This document shows positions 6,310-13,253 of a stretch of 13,505 nt of DNA, in pieces. The notes beneath the pieces were generated by a model. That model did not search any database. It was not told the DNA's origin and was given only the letters and a program-made list of their open reading frames with translations. A program made the position numbers and the translations under genes. This DNA is from JAAZBI01 sp964461005. GTDB lineage: Bacteria > Bacillota_I > Bacilli_A > RF39 > UBA660. Positions within the stretch are counted from its first letter, which is position 1. The number at the start of each line of letters is the position of its first letter. The stretch lies in the NCBI GenBank assembly GCA_964461005.1, contig CAYWQQ010000018.1:1-13505 (forward strand), read 5' to 3'.

Positions 6310-8061
6310 CTATTTATATTTGTTTTCCTTTTCTCCTTGCTCTTTTAAACCTAAAAACTTGTTATTCCAATATTCATTGGTTTTATTCACCAAATTTTTT
6401 GAAAATATAAAGATATCAGCAGGAAAGTATTCATCTTTATCATCATCTCTATCATATAATTCTCTTAAAAAACCATTTTTTTCATATATAGAATGGGCAT
6501 CTTTTGCAAATTCATCAGAATATATTCTAAAACTTAAATAACCTTTTTCCTTAGCTAAATTAATTGTTTTATTTAAAACAATTGTGGCATAACCTTTATT
6601 TCTATATTCCTTTAAAATACCAAACCAACCTAACCAGGCATCATCAGGATACTCATTATATGAATATATTCCAGTCACTCCAATTGGTTGATCATTTAAA
6701 TATACAATATAATAATCCATTTCTTTTCTATAAGGATTATTATTAATTTGTTCTATAAAATTTTCTCTGGCATCTTCTTCAGGAAATATTTCATTCTGAA
6801 TTTTACATGCTATTTCCAAATTTTCAGATACTATCCTTTTAAAATTTATCATTTTATTCATGTCATATTTTCTTTCCAAAAGACAAACACACTCGACATG
6901 ATATGTTCTACTAAACAAATCAATAGGTGTAATTTCCTTAATTATATAATTTTTACCTAATAATTTTAAATCTCTACTCAAAGTTATTGGATCACAAGCT
7001 ACATAAATAATTTTTTCAGCTTGAGACAAGAGTAAATAATCAACTGTTATTTTATCCAAACCTTTTCTTGGAGGATCAACAATGATTGTGTCAAAAGCAT
7101 ATTCAGAATATTGACTAACATCTTGATTAATAAATTCAATATTTTTTATATTATTTAATTCTTTATTAATTAAAGCATCTTCTATAGCAGAATTATTGAT
7201 TTCTACGCCAACAACTTCTTCTACTACATCACTAATATATATACCAATAGAACCCACGCCACAATATAAATCTAAAACCTTTTTAGAACCTTTTACATAG
7301 TTATATATTAGATCATAAAGTAATTTAGCACCTTTAGTATTAATTTGAAAAAACGATTCATAAGATACTTGATACTTATATTTACCTATTTGAGTAATAA
7401 AATAGTCTTTACCCTTAATAATCTTTTTTTCGCCATCGAATAATACAATATTATTAACTAATAAATTTAGTTCGTCGGACACAACGAAATTATTATTAGA
7501 ATATATTACTAATAAACTATCTTTTTCACTCACTCTAATTGTAACTTTGTCTATATCAGATAAAGTTGTTTTCTTTAATTCATTTAATATTTGATTGATT
7601 TTATTATCTGCTATTAAACATTTATTAATAGCCACAACTTCTTGAGTTTTTTCTTGATAATATCCTATTTGTTTATCAACATGAAGTGTAACTTTATTTC
7701 TATAGTTTAAATCAACATTAGGAATTATCTGATTAATTATTGATTCATTTATATCAGCATATTTTTTTGTTATTTCTTTTATTTTGTTTTCTTTATATAT
7801 TAATTCGTTTTCATAACTAAGATGTTGAAATTGACAACCACCACATTGAGGATAAAACTCACATGAAGAAGTAATTCTCTGCTTACTAGCTTTCATGATT
7901 GAAATTATTTCTCCTTCTTGATATTTTTTTGATTGTTTAGTTAATTTTATTTTAATTTGTTCTCCAATTAAAGCATTAGGTATAAAAGTAATTATATTAT
8001 TTATATAACCAATTCCTCTACCTTTATGATCTAATTTTATAATATCAATTATTTCTTCCAT
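6310..8061 (-). CDS. rlmD: RlmD/RumA-type 23S rRNA m5U methyltransferase fused to a C-terminal GNAT acetyltransferase
   Basis: Residues 1-58 form a TRAM RNA-binding domain. C67, C73, C76 and C148 match the 4Fe-4S ligands of this family. The SAM fold has VLDLYCGVGSIG (262-273), DPPRKGLD (329-336), the nucleophile C356 in ACDP and the base E390 in HVEC, so it should make 5-methyluridine in RNA from SAM. The exact target uridine cannot be read from the sequence. The methyltransferase ends near residue 398 and the frame continues without a stop into a GNAT domain (about 405-555) with the acetyl-CoA loop RNKGYA (487-492) and YEKNGF (526-531). The ordinary family length is about 400-460 residues, so the extra 180 residues are a real fusion. 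It starts 10 bases after the CYTH-like gene, with AGAGGTAAAT as ribosome binding site. In-frame ATGs at residues 401 and 404 follow GGAAAG and could give separate GNAT protein. Confidence 0.9.
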   Translation of the reverse strand: MEEIIDIIKLDHKGRGIGYINNIITFIPNALIGEQIKIKLTKQSKKYQEGEIISIMKASKQRITSSCEFYPQCGGCQFQHLSYENELIYKENKIKEITKKYADINESIINQIIPNVDLNYRNKVTLHVDKQIGYYQEKTQEVVAINKCLIADNKINQILNELKKTTLSDIDKVTIRVSEKDSLLVIYSNNNFVVSDELNLLVNNIVLFDGEKKIIKGKDYFITQIGKYKYQVSYESFFQINTKGAKLLYDLIYNYVKGSKKVLDLYCGVGSIGIYISDVVEEVVGVEINNSAIEDALINKELNNIKNIEFINQDVSQYSEYAFDTIIVDPPRKGLDKITVDYLLLSQAEKIIYVACDPITLSRDLKLLGKNYIIKEITPIDLFSRTYHVECVCLLERKYDMNKMINFKRIVSENLEIACKIQNEIFPEEDARENFIEQINNNPYRKEMDYYIVYLNDQPIGVTGIYSYNEYPDDAWLGWFGILKEYRNKGYATIVLNKTINLAKEKGYLSFRIYSDEFAKDAHSIYEKNGFLRELYDRDDDKDEYFPADIFIFSKNLVNKTNEYWNNKFLGLKEQGEKENKYK

Positions 8062-8071
8062 TATTTACCTC

Positions 8072-8650
8072 TTATTGATTACTCAATTTATCTTTTAAAA
8101 TCATTTCTGCTTTTTTAGCATAATAATTACTTTTGTCATATGGCAAATCATAAGTCTTAAATATGGCTACAATTTCATCAAAATTTAATGAACTGTTTTT
8201 AATGATTTCAAACTTATCTTCTACTTCAATAAAAACGTATTTATCATTAACTAATTGCACAATTATTTCAATTTTATCATTTGCATATTTAATACATTGA
8301 TCATTAATAGTAATTAGTCGCTCATAATTAATTGCTTCCAGAAATTTTATAGCTGTTGCCACATCTTCAACTATACACTCTGTCTTACCATTTTCTAAAA
8401 CATTACCCTCGGTATCATAAGTTTTATGCTTATAGACTAATGCTTTCATATATCCAATAATGTTTCTAACTAAAACACATTTTTTTAAAATATCTAAAGG
8501 TGCTAAGCTTAGATCAGTACTTTTTGCAATTAAATATTCATCAATAATATTGAAGGTTTGTATTTTTTTAAAACCATTTTTCAATAATTTGTCATGTAAT
8601 TCTTCATAGCTGCTTGTGACTAAAACAGTTATTTCTTTTTCTTTAACCAT
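8072..8650 (-). CDS. CYTH-like domain protein (triphosphate tunnel family), probably degenerate
   Basis: This 192-residue protein has the layout of a CYTH domain: an N-terminal strand, a basic segment (VLVRNIIGYMKALVYKHKTY), a conserved-looking ECIVEDVATAIKFLEAINY helix region and a late strand KYVFIEVED. CYTH enzymes hydrolyse or cyclise triphosphate compounds, using an ExExK motif at the start. Here the corresponding stretch reads EKEITVLV, lacking the second acidic residue and/or the lysine, so catalysis is doubtful. AAGGAGG precedes the ATG. It lies 24 bases after the upstream gene and 10 bases before rlmD-GNAT, so all three are likely one transcript. The family call is by pattern only; the substrate is unknown. 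Confidence 0.6.
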   Translation of the reverse strand: MVKEKEITVLVTSSYEELHDKLLKNGFKKIQTFNIIDEYLIAKSTDLSLAPLDILKKCVLVRNIIGYMKALVYKHKTYDTEGNVLENGKTECIVEDVATAIKFLEAINYERLITINDQCIKYANDKIEIIVQLVNDKYVFIEVEDKFEIIKNSSLNFDEIVAIFKTYDLPYDKSNYYAKKAEMILKDKLSNQ

Positions 8651-8674
8651 AGCTAGCCTCCTTAATTAATGTGT

Positions 8675-9664
8675 TTACTTTAAAATTAGTAAAATAATTA
8701 AAACCAATGTAATAACAAAAGATAAAATAGCATTAACTATAAACATTTTGCTAAATGAAGCGGTTGAAAATGTTTTCAATTTACTAAAATCAACTTCTTT
8801 TATAGCTGTTTCTAATTCTTTTCTATTTTTTATTTGACTAGTAAAACCAGGACTATCTGATAAATAATGTTGAGCATAAGGAAAACAAACTAATTTTGTT
8901 GGTTCTTTTTTTGTCATACCTTGATACCAACTGTTTTCCTCTAATTTAAAATCTTTTAGAGGGATATCCCAAGCTGTCGCTACTTCTTCTGGATTAAATT
9001 TTAAAGAAAAAACTTCTTCTTTATTCCCCATTAACGGTTTGCCGTGTCCTACTGATAGATTACCTTCTAGCCATAATCTTTGCCATAGTTTTTTTGGTTT
9101 ACCATTAATAATTAAGCTTTCAAAAGCAATTCTTCTTTGATCTTTTTTATTTGTAAAATCAGCTAAAACATTGCCTTTATAATCTGTTGTAATATATGCT
9201 TTTTCTGCTTTAGGACTAGATAGACCATTTTTATTATCTTGACCAATGGTATTGGAATCATAATCTACTATAATCCAACTTAACAATCCTGTTTCTATAT
9301 TTTCTGCAATTAAATTATATTCTGTTCTACATCCATAAAAAGCATTAGTATGAGTGTTAAAACAACCGATAATAACATAGTTCTTTGGTTCGTCTTCTTC
9401 AAAAACTTTAGTCTTTATTAATTTAAAACCTTCTGGTAATAATTTTTCAGCCTTTTCCATATCAATTATTTCAAAAAATAGAAACATACTATATGGATCG
9501 ACAACAAAACCCATTTGAGGAGTTTTTTTTGTCGAAGATTTCATAATTTTATTTTGAATTTTAACGGGTATAAATTTTAAAAAAGATTGCATAAAAGACA
9601 TTGTTCCGACAGTAATTGGATTGATTAATTTTTCCACTTCTTTAACAAAATTATATTTTTTCAT
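8675..9664 (-). CDS. Acetoacetate-decarboxylase-like protein with C-terminal membrane anchor, function unknown
   Basis: This 329-residue protein has a lysine-rich N-terminus and a long mixed alpha/beta body. One hydrophobic helix close to the C-terminus (about 307-328, FIVNAILSFVITLVLIILL) is typical of a tail-anchored protein. The segment DMEKAEKLLPEGFKL, followed by strands NYVIIGCF and LSWIIVDYD, resembles the opening of the acetoacetate decarboxylase (ADC) fold, in which a helix plus a 'LLPxGF' phrase leads into a beta cone. I could not place the family's Schiff-base lysine, so enzyme activity is not claimed. The ATG at 9664 follows AAAGGAG. It is the first gene of a likely operon with the CYTH-like protein and rlmD-GNAT. 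The fold assignment is inference from a short motif; it could be an unnamed family. Confidence 0.6.
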   Translation of the reverse strand: MKKYNFVKEVEKLINPITVGTMSFMQSFLKFIPVKIQNKIMKSSTKKTPQMGFVVDPYSMFLFFEIIDMEKAEKLLPEGFKLIKTKVFEEDEPKNYVIIGCFNTHTNAFYGCRTEYNLIAENIETGLLSWIIVDYDSNTIGQDNKNGLSSPKAEKAYITTDYKGNVLADFTNKKDQRRIAFESLIINGKPKKLWQRLWLEGNLSVGHGKPLMGNKEEVFSLKFNPEEVATAWDIPLKDFKLEENSWYQGMTKKEPTKLVCFPYAQHYLSDSPGFTSQIKNRKELETAIKEVDFSKLKTFSTASFSKMFIVNAILSFVITLVLIILLILK

Positions 9665-9706
9665 TTATACTCCTTTTAATTTTTTTATCATAAATATTGT
9701 GTATTT

Positions 9707-9721
9707 ATTATACTAATTATA
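9707..9721 (-). promoter_or_regulatory. Candidate -10 boxes for the ADC-like operon
   Basis: Two TATAAT hexamers (9712-9707 and 9721-9716) lie 43-57 bases before the ADC-like start and after the preceding terminator. The nearest -35 candidate is TTGTTT (9743-9738) with a 16-base spacer to the second box. Confidence 0.4.
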
Positions 9722-9741
9722 TCATATTAGTATTACTAAAC

Positions 9742-9780
9742 AAAATAAAAATGATCCACTATTATAGAGATCATTTTTAT
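9742..9780 (-). terminator. Terminator of the WG-repeat-like surface protein gene
   Basis: ATAAAAATGATC (9745-9756) and GATCATTTTTAT (9769-9780) are a perfect 12-bp stem with a 12-base loop. On the minus strand the second arm ends in TTTTTATTTTG, serving as the U-tract. It lies 24 bases after the stop at 9805. Confidence 0.8.
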
Positions 9781-9804
9781 CATATTTAAATTATATTTAA
9801 AATA

Positions 9805-11466
9805 TTATTTTACTTTATCCTCATAAATCATTTTACCATTATATGTATAATATTGAATAGTTGTACCTTTTTTAATTGTAAAATAGTAACCACTGGTATC
9901 AGAAATTTTTTCATCTGCTTTAACTATTTCTTTATTATCAGTTAAATTATATAAAATGTATTTTGAATCTATTGTTGTCATTCTAGCATAAGTTTTACCT
10001 GTTACATCATTATTAAAAGTAGAAATCTCTAAATATTCTGGCTTAATAATTTCTTTTCCTTCTTTACTCATAAGTCCTTTTAATTTGTTTTTTGTAACCA
10101 CATATGATTCAGAATAATCAGAAACTATATTTTCATATTCTTGTCCAATTTTTTGACCTTTGGTATTAATCATATAATAACTAATTCTATCTTCACTAAC
10201 TTTTGCTAAGCCATTTTTATCAAAGCTGTTTGCAAAGACATAAGTCTTATCAGAAAGCTTTTCACCATTTGTTTTATAAAAATCATAACTACCTGAAGTT
10301 GTGTTACATTCTCTACTGTAATATGTTCTTAATACATATATTCCTACTTCACTAATTGAATTATTATTATTTAAAGAACGACAAGCAACATGTTTTGCTA
10401 ATTTGCCATCTTTATAAAAGTCTACTCCTTCAAAAGCTCCATCAGTTGAAGTTACATAATTATCACTATCTTTTGCATTAGTTTTATAATAGTCAATACC
10501 TAAATTTAAATTTTTATCTAACAAATATTTGTGAGATCCTTTATTACAAATTAATACTCCACTTTCGTAATATGCTGAATCACATTTATTAGTTAAATCT
10601 GTTAGTTTATTATTGTTAAATATTTTAACACTGTTTTCTTCTGTTTTTGAAGACCAATTAGAGCAAGATCTTAACACTATGCTTTTTCCATCTTTTGATA
10701 CTCCACTTACACAATGTTGAATAGTATCTTCAAATGAAATAATTTCTTTATCTGTTTCTAAACTAAATAAATAGTTTTTATTGCTATAAAATAAAGAATA
10801 ATATCCGTCTTTAATACTAACTGAAGGATCTTTTTCAGAAATACTTGAACCTTGAATTTTTTTAACTTCTTTACCTTTATTATTAATAATAGAGATACTT
10901 TTAGCATTTTCATCTTTTATTATTATAAACTTATTTATTCCTAAAAAGGTGATGATTTCTTTATCTTTTAAATCAGTTATTACTTTTCCTGATCCATCAA
11001 TTAATAAATGATTATATTTCATATCTGTAACTTTATATAGACCTGCATATCTAAAAATATTTTTATATTTTCCAAAATCAACAGACATTTGCCCGTTTTC
11101 TTTGATTATTCCTGTTTTGTTATCTTTTTCCACTAAAGAATATCCATTCACAAAAGTATAATTTGAAGAATAAATAAAATCTGTTACCTTTTTACCATCT
11201 TTAGTAAACAATGCTGATTTTCTTTCGGAATTTTGTAGAAAGAATGAAGAGGCTACTGTGCCATCTTTGATATCACCATTTTTATTTCCTAAAAAGAAAA
11301 ATAGACCTATTCCCATAGCAATTATTACAAATATTATAATAATTGGTAAACTTTTGTTATTATTGCTGCTAGCACTAACATCACTATTATTATAAGTACT
11401 GTTAGGGTTATTATTTTCTGTTGAATTTGTTGTATAGCTAAAATTGTTATTCATATTGTTATCCAT
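9805..11466 (-). CDS. Membrane-anchored WG-repeat-like surface protein
   Basis: The 553 residues start with a 38-residue Asn/Ser-rich cytoplasmic tail, then one hydrophobic span (40-60, LPIIIIFVIIAMGIGLFFFL) with no cleavage site, so the rest should be outside the cell. The large outer part consists of repeated short strands with phrases such as TKDGKKVTDF, TGIIKENGQ, LLIDGSGKVI, YMINTKGQKI and GLMSKEGKEIIKPEY. These match the WG (KWG-type) beta repeat pattern, in which a strand, 'DxxGK' turn and 'I.P.Y' recur. Six cysteines all lie in the outer domain. WG-repeat proteins are usually surface or binding proteins; the ligand is unknown. AAAGGAG precedes the ATG and an extended -10 lies upstream. 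It forms its own transcription unit between two terminators. Confidence 0.75.
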   Translation of the reverse strand: MDNNMNNNFSYTTNSTENNNPNSTYNNSDVSASSNNNKSLPIIIIFVIIAMGIGLFFFLGNKNGDIKDGTVASSFFLQNSERKSALFTKDGKKVTDFIYSSNYTFVNGYSLVEKDNKTGIIKENGQMSVDFGKYKNIFRYAGLYKVTDMKYNHLLIDGSGKVITDLKDKEIITFLGINKFIIIKDENAKSISIINNKGKEVKKIQGSSISEKDPSVSIKDGYYSLFYSNKNYLFSLETDKEIISFEDTIQHCVSGVSKDGKSIVLRSCSNWSSKTEENSVKIFNNNKLTDLTNKCDSAYYESGVLICNKGSHKYLLDKNLNLGIDYYKTNAKDSDNYVTSTDGAFEGVDFYKDGKLAKHVACRSLNNNNSISEVGIYVLRTYYSRECNTTSGSYDFYKTNGEKLSDKTYVFANSFDKNGLAKVSEDRISYYMINTKGQKIGQEYENIVSDYSESYVVTKNKLKGLMSKEGKEIIKPEYLEISTFNNDVTGKTYARMTTIDSKYILYNLTDNKEIVKADEKISDTSGYYFTIKKGTTIQYYTYNGKMIYEDKVK

Positions 11467-11496
11467 TTTGTTTTCTCCTTTATTTTTTATATGTTT

Positions 11497-11523
11497 ATTA
11501 TAGCATACATTTTTTCAAATCAA
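11497..11523 (-). promoter_or_regulatory. Promoter of the WG-repeat-like gene (extended -10)
   Basis: TGCTATAAT (11505-11497) is an extended -10 box 30 bases upstream of the start codon. TTGATT (11523-11518) gives a short 15-base spacer. A perfect TTGACA (11537-11532) is too distant for this -10. Confidence 0.55.
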
Positions 11524-11548
11524 TTTAATATTGTCAACATTTTGTTAA

Positions 11549-11578
11549 TAAAAAGATAATTGTTATAAACAATTATCT
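11549..11578 (-). terminator. Terminator of the 362-aa two-domain gene
   Basis: AGATAATTGTT (11554-11564) and AACAATTATCT (11568-11578) form a perfect 11-bp stem with a 3-base loop, followed on the minus strand by TTTTTATT. The gene's stop codon (TAA, 11575-11573) lies inside the first arm. Confidence 0.85.
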
Positions 11579-12661
11579 GATTCTAAAATTATATAAATTA
11601 GTTTTTTCGTCTTCCAATAATCTTATTACTTCTTTTGTACCTGGTTCTAGATTGTCTCCGATTAAATAATTTTCTCTTGCAGAAACATATCTATTTCTTG
11701 CTGCTTTTAAAGTTTGAATTATACTAGGATATAATCTACTATTACTAATAATTTCTTGATAAAAATCTTCAAAATTTTGTTGAGGATAATTATTGTTATT
11801 ATTATTTATCCAATCCAAAAACAATTGAGGAATTTGATTTTTATAATCTTCTTCCGAATTATATTCTGTTCCAAAGATAGCTATTGCTCCTTCGAATAAT
11901 GCTTCTTTAACCTCTTTTTCCATTTCATCAAAAGGTATCTTGATCATTCTACTTCTTATATTGTTTTCTTTTGTAAAACATCCCGTATTACCATTTTTTA
12001 AATATTTTTCTAAATCTACACTACCAGTTTTTATACCACGAGATTGAAAAACTTTATCAGTATCTTCATAAGCTGAAATCAAAACATCAATATTATTTTG
12101 ACTAATTTCTGGTTTGATAACGCTTACTTCTTTTGTCATTGTTTTATTCATATCTAAATCTTGTTCTTTATTTAACAATTGTCTTTCTTGTTCTAATTTA
12201 TAAATAACATTTGAATAATAAGAACTTAAAGGATTATACATCATATCATTTTTAGCATACCAATAGGCTTCATCTGCAGATGTAATTACTTCTAACAAAT
12301 GATGAGTATGATAAGGATTATTTATTAATTCTTGATATACAGTGTTGAATGGTCTATCTTTGTCATATATCCATTTCTCTATATAATCAGGTATTGAAAT
12401 TTTTAAATTTCTATTTCTTCCTAAACTACCAATTGTATACTTTAAAATAGCATCTTTTACTGCTCTTTCCATCTCTGTAAATGGTATGTTAGCAAAAGCT
12501 TTTTGTTGTTCTGAATTGGCAAAAAAGCCAAGATCTTTTTCTCTTAAAAATCCACCTAAATCAAACTCATAAAAAGCGATACCTTTTTTTCTAGCTTGTT
12601 CTTTAGCATACAAATTGTTATTCATAATTGCTTCAAGTAATAACAAAATATTTTTATCCAT
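11573..12661 (-). CDS. Protein of two tandem copies of an unrecognised ~165-aa domain
   Basis: The 362 residues contain two diverged copies of one domain, at about 1-165 and 190-360, joined by a polar linker. Shared positions are an IPFxEMExxVKxA core (IPFTEMERAVKDA; IPFDEMEKEVKEA), then I-x-x-x-G, a WI segment, F-x-x-x-Y-Q-E-I/L-I, A-x-x-x-Y-x-x-A, and a final LExE motif. The same pattern is in the adjacent 172-aa protein. It is predicted mainly helical, without a signal peptide or membrane span. I do not recognise the family. The frame extends to a GTG at 12670, but the ATG at 12661 has GGGTGTGA upstream at better spacing. Copy 2 has an NNNNN run. It sits downstream of the heliorhodopsin and 172-aa genes, separated by a weak terminator, with its own candidate -10 box. 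Confidence 0.75.
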   Translation of the reverse strand: MDKNILLLLEAIMNNNLYAKEQARKKGIAFYEFDLGGFLREKDLGFFANSEQQKAFANIPFTEMERAVKDAILKYTIGSLGRNRNLKISIPDYIEKWIYDKDRPFNTVYQELINNPYHTHHLLEVITSADEAYWYAKNDMMYNPLSSYYSNVIYKLEQERQLLNKEQDLDMNKTMTKEVSVIKPEISQNNIDVLISAYEDTDKVFQSRGIKTGSVDLEKYLKNGNTGCFTKENNIRSRMIKIPFDEMEKEVKEALFEGAIAIFGTEYNSEEDYKNQIPQLFLDWINNNNNNYPQQNFEDFYQEIISNSRLYPSIIQTLKAARNRYVSARENYLIGDNLEPGTKEVIRLLEDEKTNLYNFRIR

Positions 12662-12679
12662 TAATTTCACACCCTATTA

Positions 12680-12685
12680 ATTATA
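12680..12685 (-). promoter_or_regulatory. Candidate -10 box for the 362-aa gene
   Basis: TATAAT lies 18 bases before the ATG at 12661, in the gap after the preceding terminator. The -35 position holds only an AT-rich TTTTTA, so support is modest. Confidence 0.4.
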
Positions 12686-12708
12686 TAATACCAATTATTT
12701 AATAAAAA

Positions 12709-12741
12709 ATAAAGAAAAATAATCATTAAAAACGATTATTT
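12709..12741 (-). terminator. Weak terminator after the 172-aa gene
   Basis: AAATAATC (12717-12724) pairs with GATTATTT (12734-12741) around a 9-base loop. On the minus strand the stem is followed by a T-rich TTTTTCTTTATTTTTT. The stop codon (TAA, 12728-12726) falls in the loop. The AT-rich stem suggests partial readthrough into the 362-aa gene. Confidence 0.5.
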
Positions 12742-13244
12742 ACTTTTTCTAATGACATTTTTTGTTTTTCGAATTCTAATAAGTTTATTAATTCACATGT
12801 AATTGGATCTGGCAGATGTTTTCTTTCTAACTGTAATTTAGCCCAATAATATTTATGCTCAGCTTCTGCTAATACTGAATTAATAAGTTTGTTGGCATCG
12901 TGATTTTTTATTATCAATTCATATGTTTTATTAAAATCAGTTTCACTTTCAGTAATAAACTTCCATCTAATCCAACTTTCAATTATTTCAACAATTTCGT
13001 TTTTACTATCAAATTGTTGAGGTGCTCCAAAATAGCCTATTGTTTCATCAATAAAAGCCTTTTTTACAACCTTTTCCATATCTTTGAAAGGAATCTCTTC
13101 AACTGCTTGACGTACTCCTTTATCTCTAGTAAAAACTTTAGTATTGCCAGTTCTTAAATAACCAACAATATCTGCTTCTCCATTTTGCTTTAACATCTTA
13201 TTAGTTATGTCTATAGCCTGGTTTAATATTTTTAATTCTTCCAT
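12726..13244 (-). CDS. Single-copy protein of the same unrecognised ~165-aa domain family
   Basis: This 172-residue protein is one copy of the domain that occurs twice in the next gene. Landmarks are VGYLRTGNTKVFTRD, then IPFKDMEKVVKKA, IGYFG, a WIRW segment, F-x-x-x-Y-x-L-I-I, A-x-x-x-Y-x-x-A and a final LLEFEKQKM. It is closest to copy 2 of the neighbour: YLKNGNTGCFTKE aligns with YLRTGNTKVFTRD. It looks soluble and helical with a charged surface. No known family or catalytic motif is recognised. AGGAGA precedes the ATG. It starts 9 bases after the heliorhodopsin stop, so the two are almost certainly co-transcribed and possibly translationally coupled, which suggests, by inference, a role linked to the rhodopsin. 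Confidence 0.8.
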   Translation of the reverse strand: MEELKILNQAIDITNKMLKQNGEADIVGYLRTGNTKVFTRDKGVRQAVEEIPFKDMEKVVKKAFIDETIGYFGAPQQFDSKNEIVEIIESWIRWKFITESETDFNKTYELIIKNHDANKLINSVLAEAEHKYYWAKLQLERKHLPDPITCELINLLEFEKQKMSLEKVNNRF

Positions 13245-13253
13245 TTATTTCTC

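Noticed and set aside
6320..6960. Three plus-strand open frames opposite the GNAT domain
   Set aside because: They are shadows of rlmD-GNAT, which has clear domain motifs on the other strand.
12900..13157. Plus-strand open frame opposite the 172-aa gene
   Set aside because: The minus-strand gene has a ribosome binding site and matches its paralogue; this frame has neither.
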